The notes beneath the pieces were generated by a model. The model saw nothing but the letters and a program-made list of their open reading frames with translations, had not been told where the DNA came from and did not search any database. Shown piece by piece: positions 25,116-34,077 of a stretch of DNA of 63,218 nucleotides. How positions within the stretch are numbered: the stretch's first letter is position 1; each line of letters begins with the position of its first letter. The translations under genes and the position numbers were made by a program. Location: assembly GCA_964441235.1 (NCBI GenBank), contig CAYTUQ010000017.1, positions 1-63,218 of the forward strand. The letters are read 5' to 3'. This DNA is from BS750m-G69 sp964441235 (lineage in GTDB: Bacteria; Fidelibacterota; UBA2242).

Positions 25116-26162
25116 GTGAAAAAAACAAGCTATATAAAAAATATTTTGTGTCTTTGTGCCCGCCTGACCAGTATATTCGGGCTGGTCTTCGGTGCTATTC
25201 TCCTGAATTCTTGTGCAAAAGAGCCGGTTTACCACATAGTACAATCTACTCGTTTTGCTATGGGAACTATTATTGAAATAACAGTTCTTGATACTTCGGA
25301 GTTAAAAGCAAATGAAGCGATAGGTGAAGCTTTTAATGAAATATTGCGTATTGCTTCTCTATTTTATGAAGGAAATCCACGAAGTCCTCTTTATACTTTT
25401 AATAATAGAAAAAATAATGAAACCTCAATGCCTGTTGAAATTTTAGAACTTATACAAAGGAGTCTGAATATTTCTGAAAAAACAAATGGCGCTTTTGACA
25501 TAACGGTAGGGGTTTTGCTTTCTCTATATAGGTTTAGCGGAGATTCTCTTGTTCCTCCTGATTCATCTTCTGTTAAAGACTTACTTCCGTATGTTGGTTA
25601 TAAGAATTTAACAACTAACTTTGAAAAATCAACACTAACTACAATATATTCTAAAGCAAGAATAACTACAGGTGGGATAGCTAAAGGTTATGCTGTAGAT
25701 AGAGCAATAGATATTTTATTAGCAAGGGGAGTAGCGGGTGCTCTTGTTAATGCTGGTGGTGATCTTCGTGTTATTCCAAGAAAAGATGGAAAACTCTGGC
25801 GAGTAGGAATACAAAATCCTCGTAAGGAAAACGATATTATTGATGTTATCGAAATTTCAAATGGAGCAGTTACAACTTCAGGAGATTATCAAAAATATTA
25901 CTTTTATAAAAACAGACGTATCCATCATCTACTGAATCCTAAAACAGGCTTTCCTGCAGATTCTTGTCAATCAGTTACGGTAATAGCGCCAATAACAGAA
26001 CTAGCCGATGCATTGGCAACCGGGTTATTTGTTGCTGGAGTTACTGCAGGACTTGATATTATAAAAAAATATCCAAATTGTGAGGCTCTCTGGGTGAGGG
26101 CAGATGGGAAAACTTTTATGTCGAGAGGATTTCCTATATATCTTTGTCAGGAAAGGCGATAA
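25116..26162 (+). CDS. apbE: FAD:protein FMN transferase ApbE (lipoprotein)
   Basis: Transfers FMN from FAD to Thr/Ser of target proteins such as RnfD and RnfG. A signal sequence ends in a lipobox at Cys33 (LLNSCAKE), placing it on the periplasmic side where RnfG is modified. Conserved ApbE segments are MGTIIEITV, GGIAKGYAVDRA (substrate and Mg site), NAGGDLRV and HLLNPKTGFPA. The start is GTG at 25116 with a weak AAAGG. Located at the end of the rnf cluster, where its substrates are encoded. Confidence 0.95.
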   Translation: MKKTSYIKNILCLCARLTSIFGLVFGAILLNSCAKEPVYHIVQSTRFAMGTIIEITVLDTSELKANEAIGEAFNEILRIASLFYEGNPRSPLYTFNNRKNNETSMPVEILELIQRSLNISEKTNGAFDITVGVLLSLYRFSGDSLVPPDSSSVKDLLPYVGYKNLTTNFEKSTLTTIYSKARITTGGIAKGYAVDRAIDILLARGVAGALVNAGGDLRVIPRKDGKLWRVGIQNPRKENDIIDVIEISNGAVTTSGDYQKYYFYKNRRIHHLLNPKTGFPADSCQSVTVIAPITELADALATGLFVAGVTAGLDIIKKYPNCEALWVRADGKTFMSRGFPIYLCQERR

Positions 26163-26193
26163 AATACAATATGATTTTATCTGTAAGCATTTT

Positions 26194-26535
26194 TTAAAGG
26201 TTCAGATGAATTGCCATCGCTTTTTCAATTTTTTTAATATATTGAGATTCAATTATTCCCAATTCTGATATTATTCTTGATTTATCAAGTGTGCGAATCT
26301 GATCTGCCTTTACTTTAGAATCTTTGGGGAGATTGCCTTCTCTCTTTGGCAAAAATACCTCAAACGGGTATATTTTATTCAGGCTTTTAGATGTGATGGG
26401 AAGTATAGTCACAGTTCCTGCATACTTATTGTTAATATCATTGGATATAACAACCACAGGACGGGTTTTGGATATTTCTTTTCCAATCACTGGATCAAGA
26501 CATGCTATATAAATTCCACCTCTTTTAATATTCAT
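26194..26535 (-). CDS. MazF/PemK-type mRNA interferase toxin
   Basis: 113-residue toxin beginning MNIKRGGIYIACLDP, the canonical MazF N-terminus (usual form RGDIYWxDL). The conserved RPVVVIS strand, TVTILPIT and KADQIRTLDKSRI are present, with Arg of RPVV and Thr of the ITS turn as expected catalytic neighbours. The ATG at 26535 lies inside the end of the antitoxin gene (11-base overlap) with GAGGGATGG as ribosome site. A longer frame opens upstream but would add unrelated residues. Usually autoregulated by the complex. Confidence 0.92.
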   Translation of the reverse strand: MNIKRGGIYIACLDPVIGKEISKTRPVVVISNDINNKYAGTVTILPITSKSLNKIYPFEVFLPKREGNLPKDSKVKADQIRTLDKSRIISELGIIESQYIKKIEKAMAIHLNL

Positions 26536-26767
26536 CCCATCCCTCGAAATCTGACGATTCAAATTCTTGTGTGATCGAAACACCTTCAGCTTTAGTCTTT
26601 TTATACCCCTCTGATAGAAGTTGTGTCAATCTTTGCTTTTCTATTTTTTTACATTTTTCTTCAATTGATTTAGCTATAAAGGAACTTTTTGCCCTCTCTC
26701 CGGCGTATCGTTCCAATTGTTCTGCTAGATTCTTTGGAAGAGTGATGTTTAATCTAACTGTATCCAT
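26525..26767 (-). CDS. Ribbon-helix-helix antitoxin of the MazEF-like pair
   Basis: 80-residue protein with an N-terminal ribbon-helix-helix DNA-binding segment (MDTVRLNITLPKNLAEQLERYAG) and an acidic C-terminal tail (ITQEFESSDFEGWDEY) of the type that blocks MazF. It precedes and overlaps the toxin gene, which is the standard antitoxin-first order. A palindromic operator is not obvious in the short upstream stretch. It is intact, unlike the related antitoxin remnant at 47807-48044. Confidence 0.88.
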   Translation of the reverse strand: MDTVRLNITLPKNLAEQLERYAGERAKSSFIAKSIEEKCKKIEKQRLTQLLSEGYKKTKAEGVSITQEFESSDFEGWDEY

Positions 26768-27014
26768 AAAACCTCCTCATGCTCATATATATACTTACTG
26801 ATTATACACAATATTATGCACTATTACAAGCACAAAAACTTAAGGATTGAAAAAAAGAGAATATCGAAAGAAATATAAAAGCATAGTTTTTCCTTTTTTC
26901 TGATATAGTAGCGTTTTATTCAAACTTTGTTTCTTACTTTCTCAAGCGATTTTCGAACAATTTTTGTGTAGTTACCACGAAATATTTTTATAAAAACCAA
27001 CTAACAAAAGATGT

Positions 27015-27040
27015 TCTGCTATGAGCTCACTCATAGCAGA
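27015..27040. repeat. 11-bp hairpin TCTGCTATGAG/CTCATAGCAGA
   Basis: A perfect 11-bp stem with a CTCA loop, in the 534-base gap (26768-27301) between the toxin-antitoxin pair and the epimerase pseudogene. Its core TGAGCTCACTCAT recurs at about 51770-51782 inside another inverted repeat (GTGTTTTGAGCTCACTCATGACAC). There is no T-run, so it is unlikely to be a simple terminator. Confidence 0.7.
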
Positions 27041-27119
27041 TAGTGGAAAAAATGAACATTTTAATCCTGTATGTGTGATATGTTATTTGTGTATTATTAT
27101 TTTTATCAATTACGTGTCA

Positions 27120-27215
27120 CTCCTACAGGAGTTTGGGGTTGAAACCTCTCAATAATCTATGCCTAAGGCATCCCTATGGGACAAATATATCGCCCCTCAC
27201 GGGGCTACTACTTAC
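27120..27215. repeat. Cluster of short palindromes
   Basis: TCCTACAGGAG, GGTTGAAACC, GCCTAAGGC, ATCCCTATGGGACA and GCCCCTCACGGGGC follow one another within 95 bases. Each is a separate small hairpin, and TCCCTATGGGA recurs elsewhere in the window. This is the densest cluster of such palindromes seen here. No gene is present. Confidence 0.65.
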
Positions 27216-27301
27216 TAATGCGGTTAGGCATACATTTCTGTTTGTCTAAAATATATAAACAATTAAATTTTACCTAGTGATTCTTAAGGGTGTAAATAAT
27301 C

Positions 27302-28438
27302 ATGAAACGAAGAGAATTTTTTGAAACTATCGGACTGGCAACTGTAGCTGCAGGATTCGCCGGTAGCATCCCGGGAATTTCATGTGGCAGTAAGAGATTA
27401 AGCACGGAGAAGGGTATGAATGTAAAATTTGAAGTTAAGAGATTAAATTTGACACAAGCATGGACAATTTCCCGCAATTCGAGTAACTATAAAGATAATA
27501 TTTTTGTTTATCTTGAGAAGGATAGAATAGTTGGAATAGGAGAAGCGGCTTCAAATATACGATATAATGAAACTCCTGAATTAACTATTGAAGTAATTAA
27601 AAAGTCTATTCCTCTTTTTGAGAATTGCAATCCCTTGAAATATGTTCAACTAAGTTATGATATTAAGAGTTTGACAACGGAATAAACATATGCAAAAGAT
27701 GCTCTATATATTGCTATCATGGATTGGATTGGAAATTCACTAAATATACCGCTTTATAGGTTGTGGGGACTTGACCACACAAAGTTACCTTTGACTTCTT
27801 TCTCTATTGGAATTGATACTCCTGAGGTTGGAAAGCAAAAAACAAGAGAAGCTGCACCATACAAAATCCTGAAAGTCAAAGTCGGCAAGAAGAATAATAA
27901 AGAGCTGATAGGAGCAGTTCGTTCGGCTGCGCGGAATAACTTATACCTGTTGATGCTAATGAAGGTTGGAAAGATAAAGAGACAGCAATTAAAGAAATTT
28001 AATGGTTACTGAAAAATAGTGTGGAATTTATCGAACAGCCAATGCCATCGGAAATGCTTGAGGAAACTCGCTGGCTTAGAGATAGGGTGGAGGTTCCTAT
28101 TATTGCTGATGAAGCGGTTAAAATAGCCTCAGATATACCTAAACTTGCAGAAGCCTATGGACGGGGGTATTAACATCAAGATAATGAAAGCAGGAGGACT
28201 GCAGGAAGCACTTAGAATGATATGGCTGGCTAAATCTCTAAATATGAAGATCATGATAGGGTGTATGATTGAAAGTTCTGTCGGGATTTCCGCAGCTGCT
28301 CAACTTTCGTCTTTGATTGATTATGCCGACCTTGACGGTAATCTGCTTATTTCCAATGATCCATATAATGGTGTAAAAGTTATAGACGGGAAATTGGTTC
28401 TAAGTGATAGACCTGGTATTGGCGTAAAAGAGATTTGA
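27302..28438 (+). pseudogene. Decayed dipeptide epimerase (enolase superfamily)
   Basis: The three reading-frame pieces join into one mandelate-racemase/muconate-lactonising-type enzyme resembling L-Ala-D/L-Glu epimerase. They show a signal-like N-terminus (MKRREFFETIGLATVAAGFAG), the KVKVGKKN lysine segment, the VDANEGW metal-ligand segment, VEFIEQPM, IIADEAV and the C-terminal NIKIMKAGG. At least four lesions separate them: TAA at 27683-27685 where a sense codon is expected, a frameshift near 27935, another TAA after KETAIKEI near 28000, and a frameshift near 28160. The protein cannot be made. Such enzymes recycle murein peptides. Confidence 0.88.
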
Positions 28439-28463
28439 AAAAATAATTAGAGTACTGCGATAT

Positions 28464-28496
28464 TAAAAAAGGGCTGGTTCTCCCAGCCCTTTTTTA
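28464..28496. terminator. Bidirectional Rho-independent terminator
   Basis: AAAAAAGGGCTGG-TTCT-CCCAGCCCTTTTTT forms a 7-bp GC-rich stem with A/T runs on both sides. It sits between the plus-strand epimerase pseudogene and the minus-strand TonB receptor, so it can stop transcription from both. Confidence 0.92.
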
Positions 28497-28514
28497 ATCC
28501 ATTTTTTAATCGAA

Positions 28515-31313
28515 CTAAAGAGTAACACTTGTATTCAGAATGATTGTTCTTGCTGCACCCGGTAAGAAACCGTAAGAATCACCTATTTGCCAATATTCGG
28601 TATCAAAAAGGTTTACAATATGTAATGATACATTAATCGGGAATCCTGCAGCTGCAAGGCGATATCCAAGTACCATATCAACAACAGTCGCAGGTGGAAT
28701 TGTTTCACTTTCTTTAACAGAGTTACCATCTTTATCAACTTCAACAATTACCTTTGAATTATTTTCAAGAACGTAGATATCGCGATAATGACGAAGGGCT
28801 GTGTTTATGAAGAATCCACCAATTGAGTAATTGATCGTACCACCGAAAATTGCCTGAGGCATACCAACCTCAACTTTACGATCGAATTTATCAACAAATT
28901 TTTTATGTAGTGCTTGTTCGCCTGTATCCCATTTACCATTTCCATCATATCCCTTATAAGCGGGTGCGCCGGAAAGAGTATCAGCAAAATCAACACCTGC
29001 AACTACATCATCAGCAGAATACAAGTACTGGGCACCTTGTGAATCTTCAGGTTCGCCCCAAAGGTTTGATGAAAGACTCATATTAAGACCTACTTTAAAG
29101 TTGAAAGGTAGATCAGCATTCACCGCAAGTTCGTGTCCTGAGTAAGTTGATTCACCGATTGGAATATACTGACGCCCTTTGTAATCATATCCCGGAGTAT
29201 TTGCTTTTTCAGGATCAGTTATTTGAAGTGCTTTTCCTTGAAATGCGATGTGATAAAAATTGTACTTAGCATTAAGAGGAATATCTGCAATTTCACCTTT
29301 GTACCCGGCACCTAGCTCAATATCACTTGTTTGCTCAAGTTTCAAAGCTTCATTAGGAGAACCATAAGCAAAAAAGTATTTGATTCTGGGCTCATTATAA
29401 GCCTGACTCCAGTTTGCAAACACATTGATGTCTTTAGTAAGGTTATAGTTAGCACCAAGCTTTGGAGAAACAAAACTGAATGTTCTTTCATGATCCCAGA
29501 GAATATATTCAATAGGATCACCATTATTATCTAATGCTGTACCAGTCCAAGTATCTCCGCCATGAGGTTCTGGATCATCTGGGTAATTGCTGCCGCTTGG
29601 AAGACCCTCGACAACATGATATTTCATAATAGAATATTGTGCATCAGTCATGATATTTAAATTACCAAAACGCCAGAGTGCATGAGCAAAAGTTGTAAAC
29701 TGAGGCTTTGTCGTTGTATATTCATAATACAATTCACTTTCACCGAACTTCTGTTTTACATTTCCCATGTAATAGGAAATCAAACCATCACTATCAGCAA
29801 AAACATTTAAAATTTCACCGGCGTGATAACCTCTCCACCAACGACCTTCAACACCGATTGTAAGATCATGCTCTCCTAATTTTGTATCAAAAGATGATAA
29901 GATACCCGACTGGATATTTACAGCATAATTTCTGTATTGATATTGACCTGCTGTATCAATTCCGGCGTATGCCATGTTACCGTCATCTTCACGTGCGACC
30001 ATGTAATAACCGTTTAGATTTTCTCCATATCCAAACCCTCTAGAGAAAAAAGCGGTATTAGTAAGTTTGGAATTTTTACTTAATTTCAAACTGTGATGAA
30101 CTTCGAATTGTGGCTTGTTATAAACATTGTTATCAAGTGATGCACGTCCATTGCCAATAACTAAGCCTGCTTTTTGATCTTCAAATTTTGTACCGACTTT
30201 TATTCTGTTAAATAAAACATCAAAAAGTTTTGTACCACGATCTTCGTAATCAGTGTCCTTTAATTCATCTTCATCAACATGAGGATGGCCATTCCAATCT
30301 CTACCATACTTCATAAAGTCTTTTGCAGGAAAACCATAATATGAATAAGCATGGTATTGCGGAGCTCCATGAAGAATAATCTTCAAAGTATTTCGTTCAT
30401 TGGGAAATAACATAGCAGATAAGTAGTACTGAATTCCACGATAGAAGGTATCCTGTCTCCAACCATTTCCCTGTAAATAATTAAATCGTCCAACAAAAGC
30501 CATCTTTCCACCAATCAACCCAGTATTATAGTCAACACCTAATTTCATTATACCGTATTGTCCACCGGAAAATGAAAAACCGAGACTTTTATCAGCAGGG
30601 GCATCTTTTGTGACAACATTAATTGAGCCACCAAGAGCACCCGAACCATAAAGAGATGAGCCAACTCCTCTTTGTATTTGAATTGACTGTGCTGCAGCTG
30701 GCAATGAACCCCAGTTAGACCAGTAAACTTTCTTAGATTCTGGATCATTAACAGGTACATTGTTTATCATTACTGAAATACGCTGTTCATCAAAACCGCG
30801 AATTACTACTTTGGAATCTCCCATTCCACTTCCACCGTCGGTCATGACATAAATACCAGGTGTATTAGCAAAGAGGTGTGGTACATCCTGAACTGTGAAA
30901 TTCTGACGTATGTGATCTTCACTAACATCGGTAAAAGCAACTGGTGTTTCACGATCTTTGGCGATGTTGCCCTGAACTACAACTTCAGAAAGTTTAAGAA
31001 CTGTGCTTCTCATTGCGACGGATACTGAAGCCTTCTGATCCTCCACTACTTCAACATTCTTTACAACTTTCTCAAAGCCGATTACTGTAACCATAATTCT
31101 GGCTCTTCCTACCGGAACATTAGCAATTAAAAAATTCCCATCCGAATCAGTTGCAGCACCAAGGGTTGTTCCCTCGACTATCACATTGGCTCCGGGAATC
31201 CCTTCTCCGGTTGATTCGTCAACAACTCTTCCCTGGATATTCCCGGTTTGTGCGAAAACAAACACAGGCACCACGAAAAGAATCAAGATTAATAAGAAAA
31301 TGTTTTTTCTCAT
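28515..31313 (-). CDS. TonB-dependent outer-membrane receptor
   Basis: 932-residue outer-membrane receptor. Signal peptide 1-21 ends at FVFA. A carboxypeptidase-regulatory-like domain follows (about 25-105, IQGRVVDESTGEGIPGANVIVEG). The plug domain (about 120-235) includes VVIRGFDEQRISVMINNVPVND and SSLYGSGALGGSINVVTK, and a 22-strand barrel ends in an aromatic-poor ILNTSVTL. This domain order is typical of FCB-group receptors. No SusD partner or FecR/sigma pair is adjacent, so the substrate (siderophore, cobalamin, oligosaccharide) cannot be said. The 430 bases upstream show nothing I can call a riboswitch. Confidence 0.93.
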   Translation of the reverse strand: MRKNIFLLILILFVVPVFVFAQTGNIQGRVVDESTGEGIPGANVIVEGTTLGAATDSDGNFLIANVPVGRARIMVTVIGFEKVVKNVEVVEDQKASVSVAMRSTVLKLSEVVVQGNIAKDRETPVAFTDVSEDHIRQNFTVQDVPHLFANTPGIYVMTDGGSGMGDSKVVIRGFDEQRISVMINNVPVNDPESKKVYWSNWGSLPAAAQSIQIQRGVGSSLYGSGALGGSINVVTKDAPADKSLGFSFSGGQYGIMKLGVDYNTGLIGGKMAFVGRFNYLQGNGWRQDTFYRGIQYYLSAMLFPNERNTLKIILHGAPQYHAYSYYGFPAKDFMKYGRDWNGHPHVDEDELKDTDYEDRGTKLFDVLFNRIKVGTKFEDQKAGLVIGNGRASLDNNVYNKPQFEVHHSLKLSKNSKLTNTAFFSRGFGYGENLNGYYMVAREDDGNMAYAGIDTAGQYQYRNYAVNIQSGILSSFDTKLGEHDLTIGVEGRWWRGYHAGEILNVFADSDGLISYYMGNVKQKFGESELYYEYTTTKPQFTTFAHALWRFGNLNIMTDAQYSIMKYHVVEGLPSGSNYPDDPEPHGGDTWTGTALDNNGDPIEYILWDHERTFSFVSPKLGANYNLTKDINVFANWSQAYNEPRIKYFFAYGSPNEALKLEQTSDIELGAGYKGEIADIPLNAKYNFYHIAFQGKALQITDPEKANTPGYDYKGRQYIPIGESTYSGHELAVNADLPFNFKVGLNMSLSSNLWGEPEDSQGAQYLYSADDVVAGVDFADTLSGAPAYKGYDGNGKWDTGEQALHKKFVDKFDRKVEVGMPQAIFGGTINYSIGGFFINTALRHYRDIYVLENNSKVIVEVDKDGNSVKESETIPPATVVDMVLGYRLAAAGFPINVSLHIVNLFDTEYWQIGDSYGFLPGAARTIILNTSVTL

Positions 31314-31751
31314 TTCTCCTCCATTTTTTATTAGTTATTTGCCTTAAGTGTCATTATTTAGACTTCGGCTGTTATCCCCATAATATCTAATATATAGTGT
31401 AAAAAAACATTTACATACAAAATATAGTAAGTGTATTTTTAAAATACAAGATAACAAAACGGTTAATGTTGATTAAATTTTTTGCTAAGGGATTTGGTTT
31501 CAAACTATGCTCTTACCTGCTCAAATATATTGAAAATAGTAAAATAACCAAACACCGCAAATTTTAATTAATGTAAATCATTAGAGCAAGCTATTAATTT
31601 GGTTTTGTAGTATTTTTAGTATGATTTATTGCTTGTTGCTATAATTTTTACTTTTTGGTTACTTGGAAATTTCGTAAAATTTTAGAATAAAAAATAAACT
31701 TACTTGTTCTCATTCTATAATTTTAATAGATTAAATCGGTTGATATGAAGG

Positions 31752-31910
31752 ATGTATAAAATATATAAAATTATCCCTTTCTCAGGATATTCCGGAAACA
31801 ATATTGGAATGGGTTGGTTTGGTCCTATCGGATTTTATTTTAAAGAAGTTGGTCCTGATGTAAGTCGAACATTTTTGAATTACAGGAAAGAAATTAATGC
31901 CAGCAGATAA
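31752..31910 (+). CDS. Small hypothetical protein or gene remnant (52 aa)
   Basis: A 52-residue frame preceded by GAAGG. It contains the phrase GMGWFGPIGFYFKEVGPDVS, which is compositionally protein-like and not explained by any gene on the other strand. I do not recognise it. It may be the end of a lost gene. The stretch 31314-31751 upstream is AT-rich and holds no other feature I can support. Confidence 0.3.
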   Translation: MYKIYKIIPFSGYSGNNIGMGWFGPIGFYFKEVGPDVSRTFLNYRKEINASR

Positions 31911-31959
31911 AATACAATGCGAAACATAAAGTTTGTTTTTTTAAGAAAGGATAAAATTT

Positions 31960-33360
31960 ATGCAAAGTGAGTTACAACAATTAGATGTTTTATCATCAAA
32001 CCTGTTTCATTTAAGGTCACAAAAAAGCCTCGATGAAAAGTGTCAAATACTTCTTGATACTCTGAGGAAATCCGGCTGGGATTTAGTGAGCCTGTCTTTT
32101 ATAAATAGTAAATATGAAACTACAAAAACATTATATTCAGGTTATTCGGATGAAGAAATTGCTATAGCTAATTCAAAGAATATTTCTCCTGTTAAACGAA
32201 AAGAACTTCTAAGCTCAACTGTAAGTAGATATAGAATAGGTTCTTTTTATTACTTACCATGGTGAGATGCACGAGTTCGTGAAATTGTTAGTGGGGGAAT
32301 GAAAAGTGACATTCCTGTAAATTTAAAAGATGAATGGAATGATTACGATATGCTATATATTCCAATTTATTATGAGGCTTTGCCTGTTGCTGTTTTATTG
32401 TTAGATAAACCTCGCAATAGAACTAAACCTAATAGAGTTTCGCTACGTGCACAATCAATTGTTCATTCTTGTTTTATTGAGGTATTTCATCAATACATAT
32501 ATCAAGAAAATTTTCCTCATTCTCAAATACTTCAAGATACGGTTTTTGGTAAGGGAACAATAGGTGTAATTAAATTAGACGTATTAGGGAAAATATCCAG
32601 CATTAACATTGCCGCCGAACATATTTTAAGTCTTGACCACGAAGGTCTTGTTGATACTGATTTTTTTAAACATTTTAGCAAGGATTTTATTGATCAATTT
32701 ACTCCGTACTTCGATAAAGCGGTTCAAACACTCGAAATAACCAGTTTTGAAATAAAGTATATCGGGAAAAATGAAGTATCTGAGAAGTTAAATGTAAAAT
32801 TATTTCCCATTCATGTTTTATATGAATATAGAGGAATGGTTTGCCTTGTCGATTATCCTGAACCGACAGATATATTTAAAGAATATACTAATATTTTAAC
32901 GAAATTAGATCCGCTTACATCTGCTATACAGTGTGATATAAAGTCTATACAAAATAAATTGGTAGAGTGGCTTCATGATAGTTTCGGTTTTACTTATCCG
33001 AGGATTTATAAACTATCTGAAGATGAAACCAGAATGGAATGCATATATTTCTTTGACCCAAGAATTAAGGATATACATTTTTTCGACCATTCCTTCAATC
33101 GTAACAGTTTAGCAGCTTCTGCTCTTATTGAAAATAAAATATTGCATACAAGCATTTATAATAGAAAATATCGGGACATTAGACAAATTTGGAAATTATT
33201 AAAAACAAAAGGTGCTATTGCCGTCCCATTAAATGTTATTAATGATCATAAAACTGTTTTTGTATGCGATTTCGACTCTAATTCTCTTGTAATGGATATG
33301 TCAAAGACAATTATCTTAAGATATTTTGGAAATGTGTTAATATTAACACTTAAAATGTAA
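31960..33360 (+). pseudogene. GAF/PAS-type signalling protein interrupted by one in-frame TGA
   Basis: A single frame of 467 codons, with an internal TGA at 32263-32265, encodes an N-terminal GAF-like domain (SQKSLDEKCQILLDTLRKSGWDLVSLSFI), a PAS-like middle (IGVIKLDVLGKISSINIAAEHIL) and a further sensor-like domain. Either side of the TGA the frame is intact: ...YYLPW, stop, DARVREIV... An ATG 33 bases after the stop (32299) could restart translation and give a 353-residue product. No kinase or cyclase output domain is visible. It may be a recent point-mutation pseudogene (CGA to TGA is one transition) or two separately translated halves. Confidence 0.6.
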
Positions 33361-33520
33361 AATTCAGAAGTTGTATCTCACTATCATCGAAATTTACATT
33401 TTTACTTTGTTTGGCACTTGAAGAGCTTTTGATGTGACTGAGGTTAAAGTTTTATTGAAATAGATCTTTGTTAAAATTATCTTTAAACAAAAGTTTAATG
33501 GAGAAATTTGGATCGAGGAA

Positions 33521-33871
33521 ATGATGCTTAAATATAAAAATACTTTTAAAACATTTTTTTTCTCCTTATTGCTAACTCTTATATCCTGTGCTCCGAATAT
33601 AACTCTAAAAGTTACTGTAGATGAGGATTGTTTCCCCTCGGACAGCTCGAAATTAAAAATTTTCCTCCTTGATGAAAAGTGTAATCAAGAATTGACTGAG
33701 ATTATTTCATCAAATGAAGAGTATATGAGGGTCATTTCTTATCGAATTTCTGATAGTATTAGAACTCTGCAACGTTTTTATAATACAGCAGAGCGAAATT
33801 TTAAGGTTCTGAGAACGTATACCTTTGAAATTAATGAGCTTATGATATTCGAGTTGTCGAATCGAGGTTAA
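33521..33871 (+). CDS. Small hypothetical lipoprotein
   Basis: 116 residues with a hydrophobic signal and lipobox LISC (Cys23), then a beta-rich N-terminal part (ITLKVTVDEDCFP) and a charged helical region. I recognise no family. A GAGG site precedes the paired ATG codons. It lies between the interrupted GAF gene and the start of the GC-rich pilus cluster. The following 206 bases show no gene except a 13-codon frame at 34026 ending just before the next gene. Confidence 0.6.
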   Translation: MMLKYKNTFKTFFFSLLLTLISCAPNITLKVTVDEDCFPSDSSKLKIFLLDEKCNQELTEIISSNEEYMRVISYRISDSIRTLQRFYNTAERNFKVLRTYTFEINELMIFELSNRG

Positions 33872-34077
33872 TATACTGTATATGATGATAATATGGGCTG
33901 TGATAGATTAAACCGGTAAAATTATGAATATTCATGGAATTATCTTGCCACCTTGATTTTGTTAGTAAAATGTCTTATAATAAAACAGTAATAGAAAAAT
34001 CTGATAAAAAAGTGAAGCAAACTCTATGAACCAAAAAAAATCATTAATTTACTTGTACAGGCAGTGAGGTACACGCG

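Noticed and set aside
27302..28438. Three separate small genes in the epimerase region
   Set aside because: The pieces are consecutive parts of one enolase-superfamily enzyme in shifted frames. Separate genes would not hold complementary motifs in order.
31314..31751. A cobalamin or other riboswitch upstream of the TonB receptor
   Set aside because: I could not find the conserved core of any known class in the 430 bases before the start codon.
34026..34067. A 13-codon leader peptide before the PilX-like gene
   Set aside because: Too short to support. No attenuator-like hairpin or codon bias is visible. Mentioned only as a note.
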